Assembly (NCBI RefSeq): GCF_009925085.1
Contig: NZ_JAABNR010000003.1
Location: forward strand, 186,001-250,000
Direction of reading: 5' to 3'
From: Stagnihabitans tardus
GTDB taxonomy: Bacteria; Pseudomonadota; Alphaproteobacteria; Rhodobacterales; Rhodobacteraceae
Length of the DNA stretch: 64,000 bases
Within the stretch, counting starts at the first letter, position 1; every line of letters begins with the position of its first letter. The notes beneath the pieces were generated by a model. It was given only the letters and a program-made list of their open reading frames with translations, had not been told where the DNA came from and did not search any database. The position numbers and the translations under genes were made by a program. This document shows positions 7,779 to 18,600 of this stretch, in pieces.

Positions 7779-10700
7779 GGCGCCCAGCATTGCCATCGTC
7801 ATCCCGGTCTTCCGGCACTCGGTCCTGCTGATCGAGGCGGTCGAAAGCGCCCTCGCGCAACGCGCGCCCTTCGGCATCCGCATCCTGATCGTCAACGACG
7901 GCTGCCCCCATCCCGAGACGGACGAGACCTGCCGCGCCTTTGCCCGCGCCCATCCCGACCGGATCACCTATCTGAAAAAACAGAACGGCGGGCTTTCCTC
8001 GGCACGCAACCATGGCATCCTTTACGCGCTGGACCACCTGCCCTCGGTCCGGGCGATCTACATGCTGGACGCCGACAACGCCTTGCGCCCCGATTCCATG
8101 GCCCGGGCCATGGCGGCCCTGGACGAGGACCCCGAGGCAGGCTGGATCTATCCCGACATCGACATGGTGGGCCTGTCTTCGGGCCATGACTACTCCGGCC
8201 CCTATTCCGTCCTGCTGCACACCGCGATGAACACCTGCGAGGCGGGGTCACTGATCCGCCGCGAGGTCTTCGAGGCCGGGGTCATGTTCGACGTGACCTT
8301 CAAGGCGGGGTTCGAGGATTGGGATTTCTTCCTCTCCTGCGTCGAGGCGGGCTTCCGCGGCAAGAACATCGAGGGCTTCGGCTTCCTCTACCGCAAGCGC
8401 CCCGAATCGATGCTGGCCGACAGCGAGCGCGAACGCGAGCCGATCCTGGCCCGGATGCGCGCCAAGCACCGGGCGCTGTTTTCCCCCCGTGCCATGCTGG
8501 AGCTGGAGCAGGAAGAGGCGCCGCGCTATGCCTTCTTTCTTGTCGATCTGGACGAGGTCTGGCTGACCACCGATCCCCTGGCCGAGTCAGAGGTCCTGAC
8601 GCCCGAGGACTATTCCCAGCGGCTCTGGCGCGCGCGCTCGGCCCCGGGACGCCATCACTTGCCGCCCCTGACTGTCGTGACCCGGTCCGAGACCCTGGCC
8701 GAGGCCCAGGCGGCGGGGATGCTGCATGGGCTCTTGTGGCAGCTTGAAACCATGGTCGACCAGGTCCACCTGGCGGGGCTCCTGGCGGTTCATGCGCCAA
8801 GCGACCGCATGGGCCTGCACATCCTGCCCGAGGCCAGCCGCAGCCCGGACGAGGCCGCAATGCTGATGCTGACGACCGACCTTTTCATGGCGGCGGCGGG
8901 GGATGCCCAGGGCTCGTGGATGAAGTCGCTGATCTCGGCCGCGCCGCAGCCGCGCGTGGCCCTGGCCCAGGTGACCCTGCCGCCCAGCCTGCCGATCTTC
9001 GCCCTGGGCGAGGGCGGCATGGCGGCGGCGCTTCTGGCCTTCCTCGACGGAATGCGCCAGTCCCACTGGGCCGCCGGAGCGCTTTCCCTGCGCGACTGGC
9101 GCCAGCCCGACCTGCGCCGCCGGGCGGGGTCGCACATGATCCTGCGCCAAAGGCTGGGCCAGCAGCCCAACCTGCCGATGCTGCGCGGCACGGGGCGGCA
9201 CATGGGGCTGATCCTGTCCATCCTGGAATTCGGCGGGGTCGAAAAGGTCGCGCTGAACTTCGCCCGGGCCTTTGCGGCGCGGGGCTGGACCCTGCACCTC
9301 TTCATCCTGGGCAGCCGTGAGGCCGCCGTCAGCCAGGAATGGCGCGACACGATCGCCAGCGTCACCTTCCTCGGCGACCCCGAGTTCTCGCCCTGGGGCG
9401 GCGGCGACCGCAGCTATTTCGGCAACGAGATCCCGCGCTGGGCGAGTTCGGGCAACCATCCCCGCCTGATCGCGCTTCTTCATTGGCTGGATGCGGTGGT
9501 CGATCTTCATTCCGGCGCCGCCGTCGCGGTGATGAGCCAGCTCAAGAAGCTGGGCGCCGTCACGGTCACCTCTTTGCACCTGGCCGACCTGTCGCCGATG
9601 GGGCGGCCCTCGGGCAATCCCTTCCTGACCTTGGCCTATGAACATGCCTTCGACCTTTTCGCGCCCTGCTCCCTGGCGCTGGGCGATTGGCTCCATGCCA
9701 TGGGCATCCCAGAGGACAAGATCACCCCGGCGCCCAATGCGCCCAGCTTCGACATCGCCCCCGACCGGCTTTCGGCGCTGATCGCAGAGCGGTCCGCGCG
9801 TCAGCCGGGGCGGTTGCGGGCCATGTTTCTTGGCCGCCTCGATGCGCAAAAGGGGCTGGAGCGCCTGGGAGAGGTCATCGCCCGCTCTGCCCATCTGCCC
9901 ATCGACTGGCGCGTCATCGGCCGCGCCATCCTGACCGACGGCGCGCCTCCGGTGCCGCCTTCGGTCCTGGCGGTGCTGGAACCGGCCCTGACCACGCCCG
10001 AAGAGCTGACCGCCGCCTTTGCCGAGGCCGATGTCCTTGTCCTGCTCTCGGAATTCGAGGGCCTGCCCCTGACCGTGCTGGAGGCGATGCGCCAGGGCGT
10101 GGTGCCGATTGCGACCGATGTCGGCGCGGTAAGCGAAGTCGTGGTCGATGACGTGACCGGCTGTCTCTTGCCGCTGGAAGAGGCGGTCGAGGGCTGCCTG
10201 TCCGCGCTGGAGTCGCTTGCGAGCGACCCTGCCCGCCTGCGCCGCCTGTCGGACACCGCCACGGCGACCATGGCCAACCGCCACTGGCTGGCCGCGACCG
10301 AAGCCCTGGCCCAGGCCATCGACCGCGTGGGAGCGACCCGCACGGTCGGCTCCGACGCCGATATCCCGCCGCCCGCCCATATCGCACCGCTTTCCGCCGG
10401 CGATGCCGAGATGGAGCGCGTCGACCTGACCCCCGCGCCCTGGGTCGAGCTGTGCCAGAACGGCCCGGACGAAACCGCGCTCTTGCAGCGCTACGAGCTT
10501 TACGCCGGTTTCCTGCAATTCGGCTCGCCCGAGAATGCGGGCGTGGTCTGCGACCTCTCCTGTCACCCGGTGCGCAGCCGCAAGGGCGTCACGACCCGCG
10601 CCATCGCGCTGAAACCCCAGGGGCGGCGGCAGCCCTGGTTCACCTACGAGATGGTCCTGCCCGATGCGCCGCTCACCGAATACATCTCGATGGACTGGAC

Positions 10701-10956
10701 GCTGCGCTATGCCCTGGCCCGGCCGCGCAACCTTTACGCGCAGTTCATGCTGGACGGCGGGGGTGAGAATGTGACCGTCGATGTCGGCACCCTGCGCGGC
10801 ACCGATGCGGGCAGCACGATGAACCTCGTCCTGGCGCTGCGCCAGATCGACCCCGAGGTCCTGCGCCGCCTGACCCGGGTGCGCCTGGTGCTGTCGACCG
10901 ATGGCGAGCTTTTGCCTTTCGACCTGCTGGATTTTGCCATCCACGGTCGCAGGTAA
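7771..10956 (+). CDS. bifunctional glycosyltransferase, GT2 plus GT4 fusion
   Basis: A 1061-residue protein with two glycosyltransferase modules. Residues 1-230 are GT-A family 2: IAIVIPVFRHS, then QNGGLSSARNHG and the metal-binding LDAD near residue 98. Residues about 240-470 are a linker without recognisable motifs. Residues about 478-850 are GT-B family 4: MGLILSILEFGGVEKVALNF, AMFLGRLDAQKGLERL and the nucleotide-sugar motif SEFEGLPLTVLEAMRQG (near 758). The last 190 residues are a separate beta-rich domain of unknown type. One chain could add two sugars in sequence. It overlaps the gene before by eight bases; the next gene begins 86 bases later. The acceptor is unknown. Confidence 0.9.
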   Translation: MTEAPSIAIVIPVFRHSVLLIEAVESALAQRAPFGIRILIVNDGCPHPETDETCRAFARAHPDRITYLKKQNGGLSSARNHGILYALDHLPSVRAIYMLDADNALRPDSMARAMAALDEDPEAGWIYPDIDMVGLSSGHDYSGPYSVLLHTAMNTCEAGSLIRREVFEAGVMFDVTFKAGFEDWDFFLSCVEAGFRGKNIEGFGFLYRKRPESMLADSEREREPILARMRAKHRALFSPRAMLELEQEEAPRYAFFLVDLDEVWLTTDPLAESEVLTPEDYSQRLWRARSAPGRHHLPPLTVVTRSETLAEAQAAGMLHGLLWQLETMVDQVHLAGLLAVHAPSDRMGLHILPEASRSPDEAAMLMLTTDLFMAAAGDAQGSWMKSLISAAPQPRVALAQVTLPPSLPIFALGEGGMAAALLAFLDGMRQSHWAAGALSLRDWRQPDLRRRAGSHMILRQRLGQQPNLPMLRGTGRHMGLILSILEFGGVEKVALNFARAFAARGWTLHLFILGSREAAVSQEWRDTIASVTFLGDPEFSPWGGGDRSYFGNEIPRWASSGNHPRLIALLHWLDAVVDLHSGAAVAVMSQLKKLGAVTVTSLHLADLSPMGRPSGNPFLTLAYEHAFDLFAPCSLALGDWLHAMGIPEDKITPAPNAPSFDIAPDRLSALIAERSARQPGRLRAMFLGRLDAQKGLERLGEVIARSAHLPIDWRVIGRAILTDGAPPVPPSVLAVLEPALTTPEELTAAFAEADVLVLLSEFEGLPLTVLEAMRQGVVPIATDVGAVSEVVVDDVTGCLLPLEEAVEGCLSALESLASDPARLRRLSDTATATMANRHWLAATEALAQAIDRVGATRTVGSDADIPPPAHIAPLSAGDAEMERVDLTPAPWVELCQNGPDETALLQRYELYAGFLQFGSPENAGVVCDLSCHPVRSRKGVTTRAIALKPQGRRQPWFTYEMVLPDAPLTEYISMDWTLRYALARPRNLYAQFMLDGGGENVTVDVGTLRGTDAGSTMNLVLALRQIDPEVLRRLTRVRLVLSTDGELLPFDLLDFAIHGRR

Positions 10957-11042
10957 CCTTGCAACCTGGGGTCTATTGCTCCTCCACCGGGGCGTGGGTA
11001 GCATAGGCCCCGAGTGAGACGGCCCAGAACAGGTAGCCCAAG

Positions 11043-13853
11043 GTGCAGCTTCCGACCCTTCCGCCTGCCGATCACCTGATCTCTCCGGAGATTGCCGACC
11101 CCGATGCCTTCGCCGGGGTCTGCGACTATATCGACGAAGGCGCGGGGTTGCGCGGCTGGCTTGTCCTGCCTTCGGCGCCCGGCGTGGCGCAGCGGCTGGA
11201 GGCCTGGTGTGCCGGTGAGCGCCTGGGCCAGACCGTCGCCATCCTGGACCGTCCCGGGATCGACCGCGCGCTTGGTCGCAAGACCTGGTGCGGCTATCTC
11301 CTGGGCTGGAGCCGTCTTGACCGCCCTGCCCTGGCCCGCATCGTCGCGCAGACCCCCGAGGCCCCGGTCGAGCTGCGCACGGCGAACGAGGGCCTCTGCC
11401 TGCCCTACCTCCCCCTGCCGCCGACCGCCGCCGCGGTCCTTGCCCTTGTCGATGCCAAGACCGATGGCGAGATGCGGCCTGAATTCAAGACCGTGAGGGC
11501 CTGGCACGAAATCGAGGAATCGGGCCTGTTCGACCATGACTGGTATATCCGCCAATATGGCGCCGACACCCAGTATCACCGCCCGCCGCTCTTGCACTAT
11601 ATCCAAACCGGAGAGGCCGAGGGGCGGCGGCCGAACCTTTGCTTCGACCCCGAAGCCTATGCCACCCAGATGGGCCTGCCCCATGGCGAGCCGCGCCTTT
11701 TGCACTATCTGCGCCGGCCGGACATCCGCGTCACGCCGCATTTCGACCCGACCTGGTATCGCCGGACCCAGGCCCCGCTCAGCCCGCAACGGCCCCTGGC
11801 GCATTACCTGGCCCATCGTGGCCAGACCCTGCCCAATCCGACCGTGACGGCCCGGATGCTGGGCGACAACCCGCATGGCCCCGACCGGTACGAGGACTTT
11901 CTGCGGACCTTTCCGCCCAGTCTGAACGAGACGCCCGAAGGCGAGGCGATCCTGGCCGATGCCCTGCGGCTTTTCCCCGAACTGGCCAACCTGCGGCGGC
12001 TGGAGGCTGCGCTCGATGCGCGCGACCTGGCGGCGGCCGAGCGCTTCGCCGGGGCGCTGCGCGACATCGGCCCCCGGGGCTGGGCCCGGATCGCCCTGGC
12101 CCGGCTGGCCCTGATGCAGAACGACCACCGGGGGGCCTCGGCGCTTTTGCACGGGCTGCGCGGCGAGCCCGCGCTTCAGACAGCTGCCGCCGGGCTCTTG
12201 CTCGAGGCCCAGGACCCCGAGGGCGCGGCGCAGATGGTGGAGGGGTTGCAGGATCACGCCTCGCCCGCCCTGGACAGCATCCGCATCCGGCTGGCGGCCT
12301 TGCAGCGCGATCATGCCGGGCTGACCCTGGCGCTGCGCCGGGCGGACCTGCACGGGGTCGAGACCAGCGTCCTGTGCGAGGCGGCCTACAAGCTCGTGCG
12401 GCCCGGGATGCAGCCCGAGCCCGGAGAGGCCGAGGCCGAAGCGCTGCTGCATGCGGCCCTTGCCCCCACTGCGGCCGAGAACCCCTTTGCCCTGCAAGCC
12501 CGCATCCACATGTATCTTCAGCGCCGCCAGCTTTCGGACCTGGCCGCGCTCTTGACCGAGGCCGAGACGCAGCCCGTCGCCGCCAAGCTGAACCTGGCCT
12601 CGCGGCGGCTCGAGATGCTGTTCCTTTCGGGCCATCTCGCCGAGGCCCTGGCGCTTTACCGCGAAAAACTGGCCGGGATGCGTCTGGACAATGCCGATGG
12701 CATCATCGCGCTGCGGCTCCTGTCCGAGGTCAAGGCCTGGGACGAGGCCGGGGCGGTGATCCTGTCGCACCTGGCCCAGGGCCATGGCTTTGGCGAGACG
12801 GTGTTTCATGCCATGCGGGCGCTGCGCAAGGCGGGGCTGCATGACCGCGTCCTGGCCCTGGCCGCGCCGATGGGTCCGGATCACGACCACTTCATCGACC
12901 TGGTTCGGCTGGACCGCGACCTGATCGCCTCGGCCAAGGGTCAGGCGCCGGTGACCGATGCCCTGCGCTGGCTCTCGGGGGCAAAGGCGCCTGACTCCGG
13001 CGGGGTGATCTATCTTTGCGCCGACCGGCGCTATTTCCTGTCGCTTCTGACCTGCCTGGCCTCGGTCTTCGGTCAACCGGTCCAAAGCGACGCCCCGGTC
13101 TATGTCTTTCTGGACTCCGACGTGCCGCCCGACTGGCCCCCCGCGATCCAGACCCTGGCCCAGCGGTTCGGCCGCGAGGTCACGATCGTCTCCGAGGCCG
13201 ATTTCGTGACCGAAGGCGTGGCGCTGAAGGTCGAGCTTGGCTTCTTTGCGGCGGGCACCGGCCTGTCGCGGGCCGCCTATTACCGGCTTTACGCCGCGCG
13301 CTGGCTGATGGCGCTGAACCGCTTCTCGCGGGCGCTTTACGTCGACACTGACATCATCTGCCGGGGCGACCTGACGCCGCTGGTGACGCTGGACCTGGGC
13401 GGCGCCCCCCTGGCCGCGCGGGTCGAGGAAGAGGGCCCCGAGGTCCGGGCCGCCGCCACAAGGAACAACATCGACCCGGCGCGCTATTTCAACTCGGGCG
13501 TGCTGGCGATGGATTTCACCCATCCCAGGCTGGGCCCCGGCCTCGCCCGGGCCATCGAGCTGTCAGAGAAAGAGCCCGACCGGCTGATCTTCCACGACCA
13601 ATGCGCGCTGAACATCGCCTTCCGCGCCGCCGATCTGCCGCCGCAATGGAACTTCTTCCTGCGCCCCTTCCGGCCCCAGAACGGCCAGGTCCAGGACGGC
13701 ATCCTCCTGCACTATCTTGACCGCCCCAAGCCCTGGGACATCACCTTCTGGCGCAACTTCCGCGAGGAGTGGCGGGTCTGGGCGCTTTTCCTGGGCCAGC
13801 TCTTGCCGCCGCAGGTCTTTACCGACATGCTGGCCGCCGCCAACGAGGTTTGA
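11043..13853 (+). CDS. GT8-family glycosyltransferase with DWY-type N-terminal repeats
   Basis: A 936-residue protein. Residues about 150-270 contain repeated short modules of the kind seen in polysaccharide proteins (FDHDWYIRQYG, LLHYIQTGEAEGRRPN, FDPTWYRRT). Residues about 290-640 are helical and TPR-like. The C-terminal part (about 645-935) is a glycosyltransferase family 8 domain: GGVIYLCADRRYFLSLLTCL, the metal-binding DTD in ALYVDTDIICRGDL (near 764), RYFNSGVLAMDF and HDQCALN. GT8 enzymes are retaining transferases that use UDP-glucose or UDP-galactose. The start is GTG 11043; its ribosome site is weak, so the N terminus is uncertain by some residues. It is followed after three bases by the sulfotransferase. 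Confidence 0.88.
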   Translation: MQLPTLPPADHLISPEIADPDAFAGVCDYIDEGAGLRGWLVLPSAPGVAQRLEAWCAGERLGQTVAILDRPGIDRALGRKTWCGYLLGWSRLDRPALARIVAQTPEAPVELRTANEGLCLPYLPLPPTAAAVLALVDAKTDGEMRPEFKTVRAWHEIEESGLFDHDWYIRQYGADTQYHRPPLLHYIQTGEAEGRRPNLCFDPEAYATQMGLPHGEPRLLHYLRRPDIRVTPHFDPTWYRRTQAPLSPQRPLAHYLAHRGQTLPNPTVTARMLGDNPHGPDRYEDFLRTFPPSLNETPEGEAILADALRLFPELANLRRLEAALDARDLAAAERFAGALRDIGPRGWARIALARLALMQNDHRGASALLHGLRGEPALQTAAAGLLLEAQDPEGAAQMVEGLQDHASPALDSIRIRLAALQRDHAGLTLALRRADLHGVETSVLCEAAYKLVRPGMQPEPGEAEAEALLHAALAPTAAENPFALQARIHMYLQRRQLSDLAALLTEAETQPVAAKLNLASRRLEMLFLSGHLAEALALYREKLAGMRLDNADGIIALRLLSEVKAWDEAGAVILSHLAQGHGFGETVFHAMRALRKAGLHDRVLALAAPMGPDHDHFIDLVRLDRDLIASAKGQAPVTDALRWLSGAKAPDSGGVIYLCADRRYFLSLLTCLASVFGQPVQSDAPVYVFLDSDVPPDWPPAIQTLAQRFGREVTIVSEADFVTEGVALKVELGFFAAGTGLSRAAYYRLYAARWLMALNRFSRALYVDTDIICRGDLTPLVTLDLGGAPLAARVEEEGPEVRAAATRNNIDPARYFNSGVLAMDFTHPRLGPGLARAIELSEKEPDRLIFHDQCALNIAFRAADLPPQWNFFLRPFRPQNGQVQDGILLHYLDRPKPWDITFWRNFREEWRVWALFLGQLLPPQVFTDMLAAANEV

Positions 13854-13856
13854 CCC

Positions 13857-14675
13857 ATGACCGATGCCCGCCCGACCCGCGAAATCCAGTTCAAGGGCGT
13901 CAGCTTCCGCCTCTCTGACGAGCCCGGCCCGGCCCGCTTCGTCCTTGGCCTGCGCAAGAGCGGGTCGAGCCTGCTGAACCAGATGCTGAAGTTCATCGCC
14001 GAACGGAACGGCGTCAATTACGTCGACCTGCCCGGCACCTTCTTCAACGCCGGCGTGCCGCTGGATGCCTGGCACAACGACGACCTTTCGGCCATCCTGC
14101 GCCCCGGCAACATGTATATCGGCTTCCGCAACTGCCCGCCCGCCTTTGCCAGCGCGCCGCTCTTCGCCCGCTCGCGCCGGGTCTTCATGTTCCGCGACCC
14201 CCGCGACGCGCTGGTCAGCCAGTATTTCTCGGACGCCTATTCCCATTCCCTGCCGGAGGGAGACAGCGAACAGGCCCAGGCCGCCCGTCGCCATTTCATC
14301 GCCAAGCGCGAGCGGACCCTGGCCACCGACATCAACGACTTTGTCCTGAAAGAGGCGCGGTCGATGGACGAGGCCTTCATGGGCTATGCCGAGGTCCTGC
14401 GCTCGCCCCTGACGCTGAAGCTGCGCTATGAAGAACATGTCTTCCAGAAGAAGCGCCTGATCGCCAAGATCGCCGAGCACCTGTCCCTGCCGATGCCCAA
14501 GGCCGCGACCGAGGCCCTGCTGGCCCAGGTCGATGTCGTGCCCACCGCCGAGGACAAGAACCGCTTCATCCGCTCGGTGACCCCCGGTGACCACCGCCGC
14601 AAGCTGCGCCCCGACACGATCGAGAAGCTTGACGAGGTCCTGCAGCGCAGCCTGAAGCTTTACGACTACCACTAG
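13857..14675 (+). CDS. PAPS-dependent sulfotransferase domain protein
   Basis: A 272-residue cytosolic-type sulfotransferase. The 5'-phosphosulfate-binding loop is LGLRKSGSSLLNQMLKF (about residues 30-46). The 3'-phosphate-binding strand and helix are FMFRDPRDALVSQYFSDAY (about 110-128). Such enzymes move sulfate from PAPS to a hydroxyl or amine. Its position three bases after the GT8 gene and near two further glycosyltransferases suggests that the acceptor is a surface glycan or glycolipid. Length is normal for the family, and no signal peptide is present. Confidence 0.88.
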   Translation: MTDARPTREIQFKGVSFRLSDEPGPARFVLGLRKSGSSLLNQMLKFIAERNGVNYVDLPGTFFNAGVPLDAWHNDDLSAILRPGNMYIGFRNCPPAFASAPLFARSRRVFMFRDPRDALVSQYFSDAYSHSLPEGDSEQAQAARRHFIAKRERTLATDINDFVLKEARSMDEAFMGYAEVLRSPLTLKLRYEEHVFQKKRLIAKIAEHLSLPMPKAATEALLAQVDVVPTAEDKNRFIRSVTPGDHRRKLRPDTIEKLDEVLQRSLKLYDYH

Positions 14676-14716
14676 GGGCGCCGGACGGCTCCGGCCACCA
14701 ATCCCCCGAGGACGCC

Positions 14717-15547
14717 ATGACGACTTTTCTTCTGGACCACGAACCGGCGCTGAGGGTGGCGGCCTTCCTCGGCGTCCTTGCCGCGATGATGGCCTGGGAG
14801 CTTGCCAGCCCGGTGCGACGGCAAGAGGTCCCTCGGGTGATCCGCTGGACCAACAACCTTGGGCTGGTGATCGTGGATACCGCGATCCTGCGCCTGGCCT
14901 TTCCCCTGTTGGCCGTCGGACTGGCCACGCGGATCGAGGGCGGCGGGCTCTTCGGCCTCTTGTCGCTGCCGGGCTGGGTCGCGGTTCCGCTTGGCCTGCT
15001 GCTTCTGGACCTTGCGATCTATTTTCAGCACCGGGTCTTCCATGCCGTGCCCCTGTTGTGGCGCCTGCACCGGATGCACCACGCCGACCCCGATTTCGAC
15101 ACCACGACCGCGCTGCGCTTTCATCCGGTCGAAATCGTCCTGTCGATGGCGATCAAGCTCGCCGTGGTCGCCCTGCTTGGCCTGCCCCCGGTCGCGGTCC
15201 TGGTGTTCGAGGTGATCCTGAACGCCACGGCGCTGTTCAACCACGGCAATGTCTCGTTGCCGCCCCGGCTGGAGCCCCTGTTGCGGCGGTTGATCGTCAC
15301 GCCGGACATGCACCGGGTCCACCATTCGACCGATCCGGTCGAGACCAATTCGAATTATGGCTTCAACCTGCCGTGGTGGGACCGGATCTTCGGCACTTAC
15401 CGCCCCGCCGCGCGCCTGGGGTCACAGATGGAGACCGGTTTGACCGAATTCCGTGCCCCCCGCGAGCAGTGGATCGACCGGCTGCTCCTGCAACCCTTCC
15501 GCCGCCAGACCGAAAGGCCGAAAAGGCGCCCGACCCTCGGCCCTTGA
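14717..15547 (+). CDS. sterol desaturase / fatty acid hydroxylase family membrane protein
   Basis: A 276-residue integral membrane di-iron enzyme. The histidine boxes are HRVFH (about 104), HRMHHAD (about 116) and HRVHHS (about 197), with a further histidine in LFNHGNVSLPP. Four hydrophobic helices surround them. Family members hydroxylate or desaturate lipids, carotenoids or sterols. A typical GAGGAC ribosome site precedes ATG 14717. It sits 41 bases after the sulfotransferase, so a hydroxylated and sulfated lipid anchor is one possible product; this is inference. Confidence 0.88.
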   Translation: MTTFLLDHEPALRVAAFLGVLAAMMAWELASPVRRQEVPRVIRWTNNLGLVIVDTAILRLAFPLLAVGLATRIEGGGLFGLLSLPGWVAVPLGLLLLDLAIYFQHRVFHAVPLLWRLHRMHHADPDFDTTTALRFHPVEIVLSMAIKLAVVALLGLPPVAVLVFEVILNATALFNHGNVSLPPRLEPLLRRLIVTPDMHRVHHSTDPVETNSNYGFNLPWWDRIFGTYRPAARLGSQMETGLTEFRAPREQWIDRLLLQPFRRQTERPKRRPTLGP

Positions 15548-15676
15548 TGCGCAGTGCCCCGGGCCTTGCGCGGGGTCCGACCCCGATGCAGTCCCTTGAC
15601 CCCCGGCAAGACCGGCCTATCCAGGCGGGGCGCGCCGCGTTAGGATCGGTCTGAACCCGAGAAGGATGCCCAGGCG

Positions 15677-18600
15677 ATGACGGTTTATCTCTTTTCAGGA
15701 CTTCTGGACGGCGCGCATCTGACGGTTGATCCGGACCTTGATCAGGTCATCGTCGACGTCGCCGGGCTTTCGGCGGCGGACCTGCGGCTGACGGCCGGTG
15801 CCTCGGGTCTTGGGCTGAGTCTCGGGGGCAAGACGATCTGGCTGGACGGGCTGGCCCCGGGCGATCTTTCGGCCGGCGGGCCGGGGTTCCAGGATGGCAC
15901 GATCGTCTTCACCAGCGGAACGCTGATCGTCGCGGATGGCACCTCGGGGCGCATCGCCGATCCCCTGAGCCGCCTGATCTCCTTGGCCGGGACTTCGGGA
16001 GACAGCCAGATCATCGGCTTCGGCCGGGCCGATACGCTGATCGGGGGCCTGGGCAATGACTGGATCGTGGCCCAGGGGGGCGGGGCGGTCGGTCCTGCGG
16101 GCCTGACACAGGTCAGCCAGGCGGCAGGCCTGGGCGCTCCTACGGCAAGCTACGGCGCCTCGATCTCGGCCGATGGGCGTTACGTCGTCTTCTCGGGCGG
16201 CTGGACGGGCTTTGGCAGTCTGGACAACTCGGCTCAGGACATCATCGTCAAGGACATGGCCACCGGAGCCGTCGTGAACGAGCACAAGACCTGGGACGGG
16301 CGCTTTGCCCTTTCGGGTTCGGGCGGGGCGCAGATCTCGGCGGATGGCGGAACCGTGGTGTTTCAAAGCTTCTCGCTTCTGGTCCCCGGCGCCAGTTTCG
16401 GCGCGATCTATGCCACCGAGGTCGGCGGGCCGGGGATCGAGATGGTCTCGGCCGTTGGCGGAACGATGGCCAATGGCGTCAGCTATGGCGCCGACATTTC
16501 GGCGGACGGGCGCTATGTGATCTTCAACAGCGTGGCGACGAACCTTGTTTCAGGCAGCGCGGGGACGACGGCGGACCTCTTCCTGAAGGACCGCGTCACC
16601 GGCACGGTCGAGCGCATCACCACCGGCACGGGCGGAGGCGATGCCAATGACGATGCCGTGGGCGGGCGCATTTCGGGCAATGGCGCCTATGTCGCCTTCT
16701 CCAGCGCCGCCACCAACCTGACGGCGAGTTTCTCCGGCAATGGCGCGCGCGACGTCTATCTGTGGCAGGCCTCGACCCATGCCCTGACCAACCTGACCGC
16801 GCTGACCGGGGCGGCCTCCAGCACCGGGGTCGATGTCTCGTCGACCGGGGTCGTGGTCTTCGAGACCAGCCGGGCCCTGGTCGCCGAGGATACCGGCGCC
16901 CAGACCGACATTTACGCCTGGAGCCAGGCCGCAGGCTTTGTCCGCGTCTCGACCACGGCGACCGGGGCGCAGGTCGCGCTGTCCAGCACCGATGCGGCGA
17001 TTTCCGACGATGGCCGCTTTGTTGTCTTTCGCAGCTTTTCGGATGACCTGGTGGCGGGCGATGCCAATGGCTGGCCAGATGTCTTCGTCAAGGACCTGGC
17101 GACGGGCGCCATTGCCAAGCTCTCGGGCCCTGCCGCCAACCAATCCTCGGGCGCCCCCGAGATTTCGGCCGATGGCGCCTGGATCGTCTTCGAGACCTCG
17201 GCCACCAACCTGGGGCCCAATGATGCCAACGGCGGGCAACTGGATGTCTTCCGCATCGCCAATCCCCTGATGCAGGGGCTTTTGCAAGGCGGGGAGGGGG
17301 ATGACACCTATGTCGTCTCGCAGCCCGTCACGATCCTCGAGGCCCCGGGCCAGGGCCGTGACACGGTGCGCGCCAGCCAGGCCTGGACCCTGGGCGCCAA
17401 CCTGGAAGACCTGGTCCTCCTGGGTCGGGCCAATCTGCGCGGCACGGGCAATGGGCTGGACAATGTCCTGACCGGCAATGCCGGGGCCAATCTTCTGGAC
17501 GGCAAGGCGGGGCGCGACACGGCCTCTTATGCCCAGGCCGGGGCGGCGGTGACGGTCTCGCTGGCGGTGGCCGGGGCCCAGGTCACCGGGGCGGGCAGCG
17601 ACACGCTGATCAATATCGAGAACCTGACCGGCTCGCGCTTTGCCGACCGCCTGACCGGGGATGCCGGGGCCAATGTGCTGGACGGAGGCGCGGGCGGCGA
17701 CACGATGACCGGGGGCGAGGGCGGCGACACCTATATCTGCGACGCGGCCACCGACATCATCGTCGAAAGCGGCGTGACCCCGGGCGAGGTCGACAGCGTG
17801 ATCTCATCGGTCAACTGGACGCTTCAGGCGACGCTCGAGAACCTGACATTGGCCGGCACCGCCTCGACGGGCACTGGCAACGGAAGGGACAACGTCCTGC
17901 GCGGCAATGGGTCGAACAACGTCATGTCCGCGGGCGGCGGCCATGACCAGGTCTTCGGCAATGGCGGCAACGACAGTCTCATCGGCGGAACGGGCAACGA
18001 CACGCTGAACGGCGGGGCGGGGTCGGACACGATGCTGGGCGGAGAGGGCTCGGACAGCTATCACTGCGACGCGGCGACGGATATCGTCTCCGAGACCGGG
18101 GTGACGCCGGGCGACATCGACAGCGTCTTCTCGGCCGTGAGCTGGATCTTGCAAGCCACGCTCGAGAACCTGACCCTGACGGGCACCTCGGCGGTATTGG
18201 CCGGGGGCAATTCGGCCAACAACCTGTTGACGGGCAATGCCACCGGCAACCTCTTGACCGGCAATGGCGGCAACGACACGATGCTCGGCCTTGCGGGAAA
18301 CGACACGCTGGAAGGCGGCACCGGAGACGATGTCCTGACCGGGGGCGCAGGGGCCGACCGCTTCCGCGTGACGACGACCCTGGGCACGGACCTGGTGACG
18401 GATTTCGTCTCGGGCCAGGATCAGTTCGCATTCCGGCAGTCGGGTCTGGCGATCGGGGATGGCGATACCCTGCTCGAGGGCGGGATCGAGACCCAGGCGG
18501 TCTTCGGCGCCTTGGCCGAGCTGGTCATCCTGACCCAGGCCGCGACCGGCTTGACGACGGCCGAGGCCGCGGCTCGGATCGGCGCGGCCTCGGGCGCCTA

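Noticed and set aside
10734-13523. 929-codon minus-strand frame opposite the GT8 gene
   Set aside because: Low-complexity shadow frame caused by high GC; the plus strand has GT8 motifs.
17281-18360. Tandem repeats considered as a CRISPR-like array
   Set aside because: They are in-frame RTX calcium-binding repeats within a coding sequence, with variable spacing and no spacer pattern.
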